From an uncultured SAR116 cluster alpha proteobacterium (GTDB lineage Bacteria > Pseudomonadota > Alphaproteobacteria > Puniceispirillales > Puniceispirillaceae), in contig CACOCY010000009.1 in assembly GCA_902625725.1 (NCBI GenBank), forward strand, positions 27,683-91,682: a stretch of DNA of 64,000 bases, given 5' to 3'. The first letter of the stretch is position 1, and every line of letters begins with the position of its first letter. The position numbers and the translations under genes were made by a program. The notes below the pieces were generated by a model, which ran no database searches, was not told the DNA's origin, and was given only the letters and a program-made list of their open reading frames with translations. Positions 44,526 to 52,857 of the stretch are shown here, in pieces.

Positions 44526-45845
44526 ATGCGTGTTGCAGTTGTTGGTTCAGGAATTGCTGGTTTGAGTGCTGCTTGGCTACTTCATCAAGAGCATGAAGTG
44601 ACGTTATTTGAAAAAGATAATCGATTTGGCGGGCATGCACATACGGTTGATTTCAAACAGGAACCGGACAATAAATCGATTTCTGTTGATAGTGGTTTTA
44701 TTGTTTATAATACATTGAATTACCCAAATTTAGTCGGGCTATTTGATACCTTAGACGTCAAAACACAAGAAACCGAAATGTCCTTTGGTCTCTCGCTAAA
44801 TGATGGCAGATTTGAATATGCTGGTTCCTTCAAAGGGTTATTTGCCCAACCACTAAATTGGATTAATCCAAAATTTTGGAGGTTGCTATTAGATTTGTTA
44901 AGATTTTATAAATCAGCAGTAGCAGAGGTGGAGCGAGGTCCCGAAAATGAAACACTCAATGAATTAATGATCAGAATGCAAATGAGTCAAACGTTCATTA
45001 ATGATCATATGCTACCGATGGCAGCAGCAATTTGGTCTTGTCCATCTAAAATAATAATGCAATTCCCAGCACGCTCATTTATTAAATTTATGAATAATCA
45101 CAAATTGCTGGATTTTTTTGGAAGACCGGTTTGGAGGACCGTTAGTGGTGGATCTAAGAATTATGTCTCAAAAATAATACAAGCGCTTGGTTCTAATGCT
45201 AGATGCAATGTTTTAATAAGTGAAATTCGTCGATCGCCTCAAGGCGCTATTATTTTTATTAAAGGCGAGAAGCCACTATTTTTTGATAAAGTTATACTAG
45301 CAACACACGCAGATGATACCCTCGAATTATTGAGTGATGTAACGGATGACGAATATGACGTTTTAAGCAAATTCGGCTTTCAGGAGAACAACGTTTTTCT
45401 TCATTCAGATCCCTCTTATATGCCAAAAAGGAAAACGGCTTGGTCTGCGTGGAATTATCTTGCCAATAGTTCAGAACAAAGAGAGTTATGTGTTACTTAC
45501 TGGATGAATAAGTTACAATCGCTCTCGCATAAAATTCCACTATTTGTTACGCTAAATCCCTTTTCTGATTCCTTGATCAAAAAATCACATCGGCAATTTA
45601 AATATATGCATCCCATTTATGATCAAAAGGCAATAGACGCCCAAAAAAATTTGAATAGAATTCAAGGAATTTATCATACCTATTTTTGCGGGGCTTGGAC
45701 AAGAAATGGATTTCACGAAGATGGAATAATATCTGCCGTTGCGATTGCAAAAGCATTTAACGTAACTATCCCATGGGATAGCAAAACAAGGGCATGTCAC
45801 GACCCAGAGAAATTTAAGATTTTTGAGGGGAGAAATAGAAAATGA
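44526..45845 (+). CDS. COG2907 FAD-dependent oxidoreductase (UfaD-like)
   Basis: This 439-residue flavoprotein belongs to COG2907, which includes the Rhodobacter sphaeroides protein UfaD that dehydrogenates methylated fatty acids in furan fatty acid synthesis. The FAD-binding motif is VVGSGIAGLSAAWLL, followed by FEKDNRFGGHAHTVD, VDSGFIVYNTLNYPNL and SGGSKNYV; the C-terminus has FCGAWTRNGFHEDGIISA, which contacts the flavin. The ATG at 44526 follows AAAGGAT. With the DUF1365 and Cfa-like genes it forms a three-gene operon. The function is transferred from family knowledge and gene context. Confidence 0.88.
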   Translation: MRVAVVGSGIAGLSAAWLLHQEHEVTLFEKDNRFGGHAHTVDFKQEPDNKSISVDSGFIVYNTLNYPNLVGLFDTLDVKTQETEMSFGLSLNDGRFEYAGSFKGLFAQPLNWINPKFWRLLLDLLRFYKSAVAEVERGPENETLNELMIRMQMSQTFINDHMLPMAAAIWSCPSKIIMQFPARSFIKFMNNHKLLDFFGRPVWRTVSGGSKNYVSKIIQALGSNARCNVLISEIRRSPQGAIIFIKGEKPLFFDKVILATHADDTLELLSDVTDDEYDVLSKFGFQENNVFLHSDPSYMPKRKTAWSAWNYLANSSEQRELCVTYWMNKLQSLSHKIPLFVTLNPFSDSLIKKSHRQFKYMHPIYDQKAIDAQKNLNRIQGIYHTYFCGAWTRNGFHEDGIISAVAIAKAFNVTIPWDSKTRACHDPEKFKIFEGRNRK

Positions 45846-45869
45846 AAAATAATTATAGGATTAATATTT

Positions 45870-46691
45870 ATGCAAGCAGCTAGACTAGCATCGTCCATAA
45901 TAACTCACACACGTCATGGAAACCCATCTCATTTTCTATCTCGTTACGGTCTTTCCGTATTTATTGATTTAGATAAGCTTGATTTAGCTGACAGTCAAAG
46001 CAGTCTTTTTTCTGTAGATAAATTAAATTTAGTTTCTTTTTATCAGTCAGACTATGGAATTGATTACCTCCAAAATAAAAAAGGTATGAAACGCTCGAAA
46101 GCGCCAAATGAGCTTGCCGATTATATCAGAAGTGTAGCCAAGAAATATCTGCCAAACATAAAATTAAAGAGTATCTTCCTCTTAACATTTCCTAGAATTT
46201 TCAACCTAAATTTTAATCCAATATCAGTCTTTGTTTGCCAAAATAGCGCAGGTGATGACTGTTTTATTGTCTATGAAGTCCATAATACTTTTGGTGACGC
46301 TCATAGTTATGTAAGTGTGGTTGGAGGTGTCAATAAAGACAAAAAACAATTTGCCCTAAAGAAACTGCATGTATCCCCATTTTTTCCTACTGATGGAGAA
46401 TATATTCTATTTTACAAAAGAAAGAAAAATTCATTTTCACTTATTGTTCGCTATTTAAGAAATAACAAACCTGCCCTCACTGCTACTATGCGTGGAAGTT
46501 TTTCTCCTTTAACAACCTGTGAAATTTTGAAACATATTATTGCCAATAGACAATTCCCATTAAGACCCTTACTATCAATACATTTTGAAGCGCTAAAATT
46601 ATTTTTAAAAAAATGTATTTATTATTCAAGACCTACTCCACCAATAAATTCCATAAGCAAGTCACAAATACGGAAATTTAATAATGATTAA
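45870..46691 (+). CDS. DUF1365 protein (UfaO-like)
   Basis: This 273-residue protein matches DUF1365, conserved between COG2907 flavoproteins and Cfa-like methyltransferases; the Rhodobacter homologue UfaO acts in furan fatty acid formation. It begins ARLASSIITHTRHGNPSHFLSRYGLS and has TFPRIFNLNFNPISVFVCQ, VYEVHNTFGDAHSYV and KLHVSPFFPTDGEYILF, the family landmarks. A short hydrophobic region in the C-terminal half suggests membrane association. It overlaps the methyltransferase gene by 8 bases. Confidence 0.87.
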   Translation: MQAARLASSIITHTRHGNPSHFLSRYGLSVFIDLDKLDLADSQSSLFSVDKLNLVSFYQSDYGIDYLQNKKGMKRSKAPNELADYIRSVAKKYLPNIKLKSIFLLTFPRIFNLNFNPISVFVCQNSAGDDCFIVYEVHNTFGDAHSYVSVVGGVNKDKKQFALKKLHVSPFFPTDGEYILFYKRKKNSFSLIVRYLRNNKPALTATMRGSFSPLTTCEILKHIIANRQFPLRPLLSIHFEALKLFLKKCIYYSRPTPPINSISKSQIRKFNND

Positions 46692-47880
46692 TAAATTATG
46701 GAAAGTCCTTAGAATTAAGGCTTTGGAAAAAGTTTTTGAGCAGATTCAGATTGGTCAGCTGCGAGTTACTTTTCCAAACGGTGATGTAAAAAAATATAAG
46801 GGTTACAAAGATGGGCCTAACGCAGATATAATATTATCTTCGGATGACGCCGTAAAATATATATTGAGAAATGGAATAATCGGATTTTGTGAGGCCTATA
46901 TGGGTAGCAAAATTGAAAGTAAAAATCTAGCTGCCCTTACAGAACTTGGGACACTTCATTCTGATCTAATAAGTCAACAACTAGCATATGGTCCGATAAA
47001 GCAGTTAATATTAAAACTTATTCACCGTGCAAACAGAAATAGTAAATCAGGCTCCCGAAGGAATATTGCTTTTCATTATGATTTAGGTAATGAATTTTAT
47101 AAGGAATGGCTTGACCCTTCAATGACCTATTCATCCGCTATATTCGACTACGAAAAGCAAGAACTTAATGAAGCTCAATATAATAAATATAAGAAAATAT
47201 CCGAACTTGCTGAAATAAGGGCGGGTGACAGAATTCTTGAAATTGGATGTGGCTGGGGTGGTTTCATGGAGTATGCAGCAAAGACATATGATGCACACGT
47301 GACCGGTATTACAATCTCTAACTCTCAATTTGATTTTGCAGAAAAACGAATGAAAGATGAAGGATTAACAGAAAAAACAGAAATAAAACTGTTAGATTAC
47401 AGAGACTTAAGCCAGAAATTTGACAAAATTATTTCAATTGAAATGTTTGAGGCTGTTGGTGAAAAATATTGGCCAATTTACTTTGATAAAATTGGCCAAT
47501 CTCTAAACAAAGGAGGCAAAGCAGCACTGCAAATTATTACAATTAACGAAAATCAATTCCCTATTTATCGAAACAATCCTGATTTTATTCAGCGCTATAT
47601 TTTTCCAGGTGGGATGTTACCATCTTTAGCAGCACTCCAATATCCTATTACCAAAGCAGGTCTGCAAATTAATAATAGTTACGGATTTGGTCTTGACTAT
47701 GCAAAAACCCTTTCAAATTGGAGAAATCGCTTTATTGGTGCATGGCCAAAATTAGCGAACCAAGCAAAATTTGATAATCGATTTTTCAAAATGTGGGAGT
47801 TGTATTTAGCTTATTGTGAGGGTGGGTTTAGAAGTGGCGTTATAGACGTCAAACAAATGCTCATTACACATAAGTTTTGA
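46684..47880 (+). CDS. Cyclopropane-fatty-acid-synthase-like methyltransferase (UfaM/Cfa family)
   Basis: This SAM-dependent enzyme methylates unsaturated phospholipid acyl chains, either to cyclopropane (Cfa) or, in the furan pathway, to a methylated chain (UfaM). The 398 residues show the Cfa family features NIAFHYDLGNEFYKEWLDPSMTYSSAIF (in two adjoining parts), the SAM motif EIGCGWGGFMEYAA near 183, SIEMFEAVGEKYWPIYF, YIFPGGMLPS and the C-terminal WELYLAYCEGGFRSG. Its place after the COG2907 and DUF1365 genes favours UfaM over a plain Cfa, but sequence alone does not decide. A 23-base palindrome follows. Confidence 0.88.
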   Translation: MINKLWKVLRIKALEKVFEQIQIGQLRVTFPNGDVKKYKGYKDGPNADIILSSDDAVKYILRNGIIGFCEAYMGSKIESKNLAALTELGTLHSDLISQQLAYGPIKQLILKLIHRANRNSKSGSRRNIAFHYDLGNEFYKEWLDPSMTYSSAIFDYEKQELNEAQYNKYKKISELAEIRAGDRILEIGCGWGGFMEYAAKTYDAHVTGITISNSQFDFAEKRMKDEGLTEKTEIKLLDYRDLSQKFDKIISIEMFEAVGEKYWPIYFDKIGQSLNKGGKAALQIITINENQFPIYRNNPDFIQRYIFPGGMLPSLAALQYPITKAGLQINNSYGFGLDYAKTLSNWRNRFIGAWPKLANQAKFDNRFFKMWELYLAYCEGGFRSGVIDVKQMLITHKF

Positions 47881-47888
47881 CTAAAATA

Positions 47889-47911
47889 ATATTTTCAAGT
47901 TTTGAAAATAT
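47889..47911. other. Perfect 10-bp inverted repeat after the Cfa-like gene
   Basis: ATATTTTCAA (47889-47898) pairs perfectly with TTGAAAATAT (47902-47911) around GTT, 8 bases after the stop codon. It is AT-rich and lacks a T-run, so it may be a 3' UTR stabiliser or weak terminator. The rest of the 271-base spacer before DUF3833 shows no gene. Confidence 0.5.
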
Positions 47912-48151
47912 ATATGGCACTTATGAATGACAACCACGAAATTCTCGTTCCGTTACATAGGTTAAAATTCGTGTGTAATATTTATTTACTGCTAATATAA
48001 AAACCAACTTTGAATTAAAAATAAGCAAATATTCTTCGAAAAAAAATTATAAGAATAAATTAATTACTATTTTGTTTTCACCATCCGGAATGTCCAATTT
48101 GAACCAATAAGGTGTAAAAGTCGTATTGAGTACACGTTATATAGGTGTAAT

Positions 48152-48673
48152 ATGAATAAAATAGCTAATAAATATTCAGAAATGTATTTATCCGATAGAT
48201 TTGTTCCTGAACAATACTTTATTGGTGACATTGAAGCTACTGGTGTTTTTATCGACCGCTTTGGTACAATAAGGCGGCGTTTCAATGTATATATTAATGG
48301 CAAAAAAACTGATGAAGGATTTTCACTTGAAGAATTTTTTGTGTTTGATGATGGGGAAAATGAAACAAGAAATTGGCGTATAAAAAAACTTGATAAAAAC
48401 ACATACTCTGGGAAATGCGACGACGTTTGTGGCGAAGCAATTGGAAGCTTATGTGAATCACGTCTGAGTTGGCAATATCACTTCAATTTAAAAATGTTTA
48501 ACCGTAAAGTGAAAGTTAAATTTGAAGACGTAATGGTACAACAAACCCCTATTATAATGCTAAATAATGCGAAAATTAAAAAATTTGGTTTTCTATTGGG
48601 CGAAGTGTTCATTTCTTTTAAAAAGTCTGAATATTCATCCTCTTCAACCGAACAAGTGTATGCGTTAAGCTAA
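48152..48673 (+). CDS. DUF3833 family protein
   Basis: This 173-residue product matches DUF3833, proteins of unknown function that cluster with Cfa-like and COG2907 genes; related Rhodobacter genes sit in the same stress-linked cluster. Visible features are FIGDIEATGVFIDRFGTIRRRFNVYINGK, EEFVFDDGE-like EEFFVFDDGENETRNW and SGKCDDVCGEA. No lipobox Cys or signal peptide is obvious at this start (ATG 48152), though family members are often lipoproteins, so the N-terminus may be divergent. It converges on the NTF2-like gene. Confidence 0.75.
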   Translation: MNKIANKYSEMYLSDRFVPEQYFIGDIEATGVFIDRFGTIRRRFNVYINGKKTDEGFSLEEFFVFDDGENETRNWRIKKLDKNTYSGKCDDVCGEAIGSLCESRLSWQYHFNLKMFNRKVKVKFEDVMVQQTPIIMLNNAKIKKFGFLLGEVFISFKKSEYSSSSTEQVYALS

Positions 48674-48684
48674 AATACTTATAT

Positions 48685-49149
48685 TTAACGCGCTGATTTT
48701 GAATAATTTTTTTTGTTTCTAAATAACTTTAACAACGAACGGGTGGCCGTTCCCACTATCGGAATGAAGATAAATAACTGGCTGGCACTATCCCAATAGT
48801 CGTAATGCCCTTTGATTTTTCCATCCTCATCAGTAATAATCTCCGACACCCCTGTTATATCTATCGAAAAACTTTTCCATTTTTTGATATGCCCAGTTAA
48901 ACGCCACTTTATGTATCCGGATTTATCCGAATAAGTTAGGTCCAAAATTTCGAATTTGGGTTTTTTCATAACGTCATACATATGATGAAAGATACTTATA
49001 AATTTGTCTCTACCATGAGTAAGATTAAATGGGTCTGAAAACACAATATCATCGGATACAATGTTTTCTAATTCCGTTAGTTTTTCTGGTGTCAATTCTG
49101 CGAATAAAGCGGCATAATTTTGAATAAAAGTTTCGTTTTGAACACTCAT
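48685..49149 (-). CDS. NTF2/SnoaL-like protein
   Basis: This 154-residue protein has the cone-shaped NTF2-like fold pattern, with FAELTPEKLTELENIVSDDIVFSDPFN, GRDKFISIFHHMYDVM and WRLTGHIKKW. Small hydrophobic ligands or catalysis are possible, but no function is known. A hydrophobic segment near 127-140 (LFIFIPIVGTATRSLLKLF) may touch membrane. It overlaps the SDR by four bases, in a pair that often accompanies Cfa/COG2907/DUF1365 clusters. Confidence 0.8.
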   Translation of the reverse strand: MSVQNETFIQNYAALFAELTPEKLTELENIVSDDIVFSDPFNLTHGRDKFISIFHHMYDVMKKPKFEILDLTYSDKSGYIKWRLTGHIKKWKSFSIDITGVSEIITDEDGKIKGHYDYWDSASQLFIFIPIVGTATRSLLKLFRNKKNYSKSAR

Positions 49150-49886
49150 TCTTTAGTCACCCACTTTATGATGTTGAAATAAAGACTGTTTGGCAAAATT
49201 TTGAGCAGCTTCATTATAGATACAAATCCAGTTGGAAAAATTATTTCAAATCGATTAGTTCTCAGCCCTTTTAAAATGTAGTGAGCAGCCTTATCCGATG
49301 AGATTATTTGCGGCATTTTAAAATCATTTATTGCCGTTGCTTCTGTCTCAACAAAACCTGGGCTTATAATTTGAACTTTGACACCCATAGGGGTTAGATC
49401 AAGGTATAACGCTTCTGCTAAATTAGCTAATGCGGCTTTAGTTGGCCCATATGCAGCCGATCTAGGAAGCCCTCTATATCCTGCTGTTGACCCCATAATA
49501 ACGATATGTCCTCTGTTTAAATTTTTAAAATCTGGAATTAAACTATCAAGAACATTAACCACACCCATATAATTTACTAGCATATGTTCTAAGAATTCAA
49601 CGGAGTCTAGCTCACCCCCCCCCAGCGGCAAATATTTACCAGCGTTCAGAATGGCACAATCAATGGGGCCAACACTGTTTATGCTAGATTCAATGATTTT
49701 TTTTATTTCCAATCTATTGCTAACGTCTGCCGGAAAAATACGAATATTTTGACTCTCGCATTGTAATTTTCTAAGATATTGTTCTCGTCTTGCGACAACG
49801 CTTACGTAATGACCATCTGCTGCCAATGCAATAGCCAGCGCTTTTCCAATACCAGAGCTAGCACCTGTAATAAAATAATGACCCAT
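49146..49886 (-). CDS. SDR family oxidoreductase in the lipid cluster
   Basis: This 246-residue SDR has ITGASSGIGKALAIALAA at its N-terminus, ILNAGKYLP, and catalytic Ser, Tyr and Lys in IVIMGSTAGYRGLPRSAAYGPTKAALANLAEAL (in two adjoining parts). The C-terminal region has a hydrophobic stretch (FEIIFPTGFVSIMKLLKILP), suggesting membrane association and a lipid substrate. With the NTF2-like gene it forms a minus-strand pair facing the DUF3833 gene. A homologous SDR lies in the Rhodobacter singlet-oxygen cluster with UfaD and UfaO, which supports a role in the same pathway. Confidence 0.85.
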   Translation of the reverse strand: MGHYFITGASSGIGKALAIALAADGHYVSVVARREQYLRKLQCESQNIRIFPADVSNRLEIKKIIESSINSVGPIDCAILNAGKYLPLGGGELDSVEFLEHMLVNYMGVVNVLDSLIPDFKNLNRGHIVIMGSTAGYRGLPRSAAYGPTKAALANLAEALYLDLTPMGVKVQIISPGFVETEATAINDFKMPQIISSDKAAHYILKGLRTNRFEIIFPTGFVSIMKLLKILPNSLYFNIIKWVTKE

Positions 49887-50036
49887 TTTTTACAATTTTC
49901 TTTCGGTTTTTTTACTTTTTATACACAAATAAGAATGTTGTTAAAATTTTTTCGTTTTAAATTTTAAGTCTCCAACTATTTATTAAGAACTTATCTTATC
50001 TTTGAAGTATAAAACACTAACAAGTTATTAAAATGC

Positions 50037-50738
50037 TTAACGCAAACTGCATTGATTAAATATTATTCTAACATAACCACGTAAATTAGCTTGGGTAATT
50101 TGAGCTTTTAATAACCACGTTTCAGCTGGAATAATAATGTCTACTGGTAGGAGTCCAGTTACAATTTTCTGACCGCCAAGATATGCTAATCTAACCTCTA
50201 TTTCCTGCTCTGGATCAAACCAAGGATTATTCTTATTCCCTTGGGAAAATGGTGCGCCATTAACATGGACTGTTAAACCACCTTGAAATAGAGACAAGTT
50301 TGATTCTGACCCCGTATATAATTCGGTTGCAACCGCTAGTTTTTCATCAACTAACTTCCGACAATTAATAGGAGAAGAAATAGACAGTAGCGATTGGCGT
50401 ATTTGTTCCAGAGAAACATCAGACTCCAGAAGAAACTTAATCGAATTAGAGAGTGTTTTGTCAGTGTTTTTCAAACCTAACTCTGAAATTGTATTTTCGG
50501 CAACAAGTTTTTTATTTTGTTGAACGAGTGATACAAACTTTTGATTAAGCTGATTTAATTGTGTCTGCGACTTATCTAATTCGTTGCTCAAATTTTCATA
50601 AAAATTCTTTTGGTCATAATTTCCCCATTGCCAGCCAATCCACAAAAGTAAAGCAAATACCACCGCACGGGTTACCAGCCTTACGTAAATGCGATATTCT
50701 TTTCGTCTGTATTTCTCTCTGGTCTCAAAAAAATCCAT
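50037..50738 (-). CDS. Membrane-anchored coiled-coil protein, unrecognised
   Basis: This 233-residue protein matches no family I recognise. A basic N-terminus (REKYRRKEYRIYVR) leads into one transmembrane helix (about 24-40; TRAVVFALLLWIGWQWG), which suggests N-in, C-out topology. A coiled coil (about 50-90) rich in Leu, Gln and Asn follows, then a helical part with Cys near 125 (PINCRKL) and a beta-rich C-terminal domain (about 145-230) ending NQCSLR. The two Cys could form a disulfide in the periplasm. Architecture resembles envelope scaffolding proteins, but function is unknown. It stands alone between the lipid cluster and the HD gene. Confidence 0.75.
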   Translation of the reverse strand: MDFFETREKYRRKEYRIYVRLVTRAVVFALLLWIGWQWGNYDQKNFYENLSNELDKSQTQLNQLNQKFVSLVQQNKKLVAENTISELGLKNTDKTLSNSIKFLLESDVSLEQIRQSLLSISSPINCRKLVDEKLAVATELYTGSESNLSLFQGGLTVHVNGAPFSQGNKNNPWFDPEQEIEVRLAYLGGQKIVTGLLPVDIIIPAETWLLKAQITQANLRGYVRIIFNQCSLR

Positions 50739-50916
50739 AGCTCATCCACCAACAAAATAATAACCATTACAGCCAATCAGAAGAGTTGTTTGTCTACACA
50801 TTTGTCTCTATAACGTAAATAATAAAATTTCTAGAAATTATAGACTAGAACAGTATTTACATTTTAGTTGGTTTGATTAACAACATTCATTCTATTTTAA
50901 CTATTGATTTTTTTTA

Positions 50917-51546
50917 ATGTCTTTGCACGAGAATTCAAAAAAACGAGCCTGGCAAAGAATGCTTTCTGGCCGAAGATTAAACATATTAGAGCCTAGCCCA
51001 CTTGATATTGAGATTGATGACATTGCTCATGGTTTATCAAGATTAGCAAGATGGAATGGTCAAACATCTGGCCGCTATGCATTTTCAGTAGCACAACACA
51101 GTATATTAGTTGAACAAATATTGCACATTAATTCATCAAAATTATCTAACCGCTGGCGTCTTGCATGTTTGCTTCACGACGCACCAGAGTACGTCATAAG
51201 TGATATGATAACACCCCTAAAATCTGCTTTAGGCCCTAGATATCAAAACATCGAAGAAAATCTTCAACAAGTAATTCACATTCGGTTTGGTTTACCACCC
51301 TTACTTCCAGATATAATTAACAAGTCTATCAAAAAAGCTGATAAAATGGCCGCTTGGATCGAGGCTACCCAAATAGCTGGGTTTAAACCTGGAGAAGCAA
51401 ATAAAATTTTTCAAAAACCAAAAGGAACACCTAATGACATAATTATTGTTCCTCACTCGCCTAAAAGAGCAAAAGAGGCATTTATGCGCCGTTTTGTTTT
51501 GTTAGGTGGAAAAAAAAATAACGCAAAAAACTTTGTGTTATCCTAG
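50917..51546 (+). CDS. HD-domain hydrolase (YfbR-like)
   Basis: This 209-residue HD-domain protein resembles YfbR-like 5'-nucleotidases and related phosphohydrolases. The metal motif is visible as His61 (VAQHSILVEQIL) and His87-Asp88 (LLHDAPEYVISDM), with a later Asp in KKADKMAAWIEATQ. The N-terminal SGRRLNILEPSPLDIEIDDIAHGLSRLARWNG is typical of the group often annotated as phosphohydrolase. The substrate cannot be told from sequence. It lies 60 bases upstream of tRNA-Leu. Confidence 0.82.
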   Translation: MSLHENSKKRAWQRMLSGRRLNILEPSPLDIEIDDIAHGLSRLARWNGQTSGRYAFSVAQHSILVEQILHINSSKLSNRWRLACLLHDAPEYVISDMITPLKSALGPRYQNIEENLQQVIHIRFGLPPLLPDIINKSIKKADKMAAWIEATQIAGFKPGEANKIFQKPKGTPNDIIIVPHSPKRAKEAFMRRFVLLGGKKNNAKNFVLS

Positions 51547-51606
51547 AAAGAGACTTGAACAAATAGATAGTAGCATTGTAGAAGAAAGTAATTACATGTC
51601 ATTTTT

Positions 51607-51693
51607 GGGGGCATGGTGAAATTTGGTAAACACAGCAGACTTAAAATCTGCCGACGATAAGTCTTCCCGGTTCAAGTCCGGGTGTCCCCACCA
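51607..51693 (+). tRNA. tRNA-Leu (UAA anticodon)
   Basis: The 87-base gene has acceptor GGGGGCA (51607-51613) pairing with TGTCCCC (51683-51689), the discriminator A and an encoded CCA (51691-51693). The anticodon stem GCAGA/TCTGC encloses CTTAAAA, giving anticodon TAA at 51642-51644. A long variable arm and a T arm CCCGG-TTCAAGT-CCGGG identify a type II leucine tRNA reading UUA and UUG. No duplicated 3' end, as left by an integrated element, was seen nearby. Confidence 0.97.
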
Positions 51694-51810
51694 CTATTAT
51701 TCAAAAAAACACTTATGAGAGATTCAAAAAAGTAATTTTATAAAAATATAGGCTAGACGAAATTAGGATTGCTAAATCTAAAAAAATGTCAACATTTACA
51801 AATAATTCTT

Positions 51811-51835
51811 TCTCCTAGGATTTTTTGCCTAGAGA
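51811..51835. other. Imperfect inverted repeat between tRNA-Leu and rhomboid gene
   Basis: TCTCCTAGG (51811-51819) and CCTAGAGA (51828-51835) can pair with one bulged C, around a T-rich loop. It lies 118 bases after tRNA-Leu and 129 before the rhomboid gene. It is not followed by a T-run, so it is at best an unusual terminator. The rest of the 51694-51963 interval is AT-rich without a gene. Confidence 0.35.
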
Positions 51836-51963
51836 TTAAAATTTCAAACTGGCATTTATAAATAAAATCTATTTACCGTTTTGTATAAATTTTTAAATAT
51901 TAATGATAATATTGTCCTAAGCTGTCACTTTTGTGATATTTCAAATTTGGATTTACTAGCAAT

Positions 51964-52818
51964 ATGTTTTTTTTACCTCTATTCGATCGACTTGCCTCTT
52001 CTCGCACCCCATTTATATCATGGAGTATTTTATTCATCTGTATAATCGTTTTTTTTTGGCAGTTATCTCTGGATAGCTATCATCTTCGTCTATTCACCTT
52101 AAAATACGGTGTTGTTCCGTCAGTACTATTTGGATATCAAACACTTCCCCCTGATTTACAATTAGTTCATCCGGCACTATCTATACTTAGTTCATTGTTC
52201 CTACATGGAGGTTGGCTTCATGTTGGCTCAAATATGCTATACTTATGGATTTTTGCTGACAATATAGAAGACTCTATGGGACATGTTAAATTCATTTTAT
52301 TTTATGTAACTTGTGGAATTGTGGCTGCTTTGGCGCAGAGTATTATATCCCCAACGTCAACTACACCAATGATAGGCGCTTCTGGAAGCATAGCAGGAAT
52401 ATTAGGAGCATATATTGTTTTACATCCAAAGGCTCCTATTCAGGTTTTGATGGTTATTCTAATTTTTATAAGGTTTATTAGCATGCCTGCTTGGGTGGTG
52501 TTAGGATTTTGGATTGCAACGCAATTCGCTGCCGCTCCGATAAACTTTTCAGAAGGGGGTGGCGTCGCTTATTTTGCTCACATTGGAGGTTTCTTTGCAG
52601 GTGCTTGTCTTATCCCTCTCTTTAAAAGAAAGGATGTCCCATTATTTGGAAAATATGACCCGGTAGTATCACCATCAGACTTTACCAAACCGATACCTTT
52701 TTATGAGGTCAAAAAACAAGCTATAAAAAAATATAGCCATCGCAAACTAGAAAAGGGAGTAAAAAGCGGTTCACTCCCAAGTTTTAAAAAACCTTCTAAA
52801 GGACCATGGGATAGCTAA
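51964..52818 (+). CDS. Rhomboid family intramembrane serine protease
   Basis: This 284-residue protein has about six hydrophobic segments. The rhomboid signature is clear: LFLHGGWLHVGSNMLYLWIFADN, the catalytic Ser140 in GASGSIAGILGAY and the catalytic His206 in AHIGGFFAGA. Rhomboids cut transmembrane helices within the membrane. A basic, soluble C-terminal tail of about 65 residues follows. The target is unknown. It converges on the CinA-like gene. Confidence 0.92.
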   Translation: MFFLPLFDRLASSRTPFISWSILFICIIVFFWQLSLDSYHLRLFTLKYGVVPSVLFGYQTLPPDLQLVHPALSILSSLFLHGGWLHVGSNMLYLWIFADNIEDSMGHVKFILFYVTCGIVAALAQSIISPTSTTPMIGASGSIAGILGAYIVLHPKAPIQVLMVILIFIRFISMPAWVVLGFWIATQFAAAPINFSEGGGVAYFAHIGGFFAGACLIPLFKRKDVPLFGKYDPVVSPSDFTKPIPFYEVKKQAIKKYSHRKLEKGVKSGSLPSFKKPSKGPWDS

Positions 52819-52857
52819 CAAATTAAGCAACAAATATAATTATTGGTGAAACACAGC

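Noticed and set aside
51607..51693. tRNA-Leu as an integration site for a genomic island
   Set aside because: No integrase, no direct repeat of the tRNA 3' end and no foreign-looking block was seen on either side.
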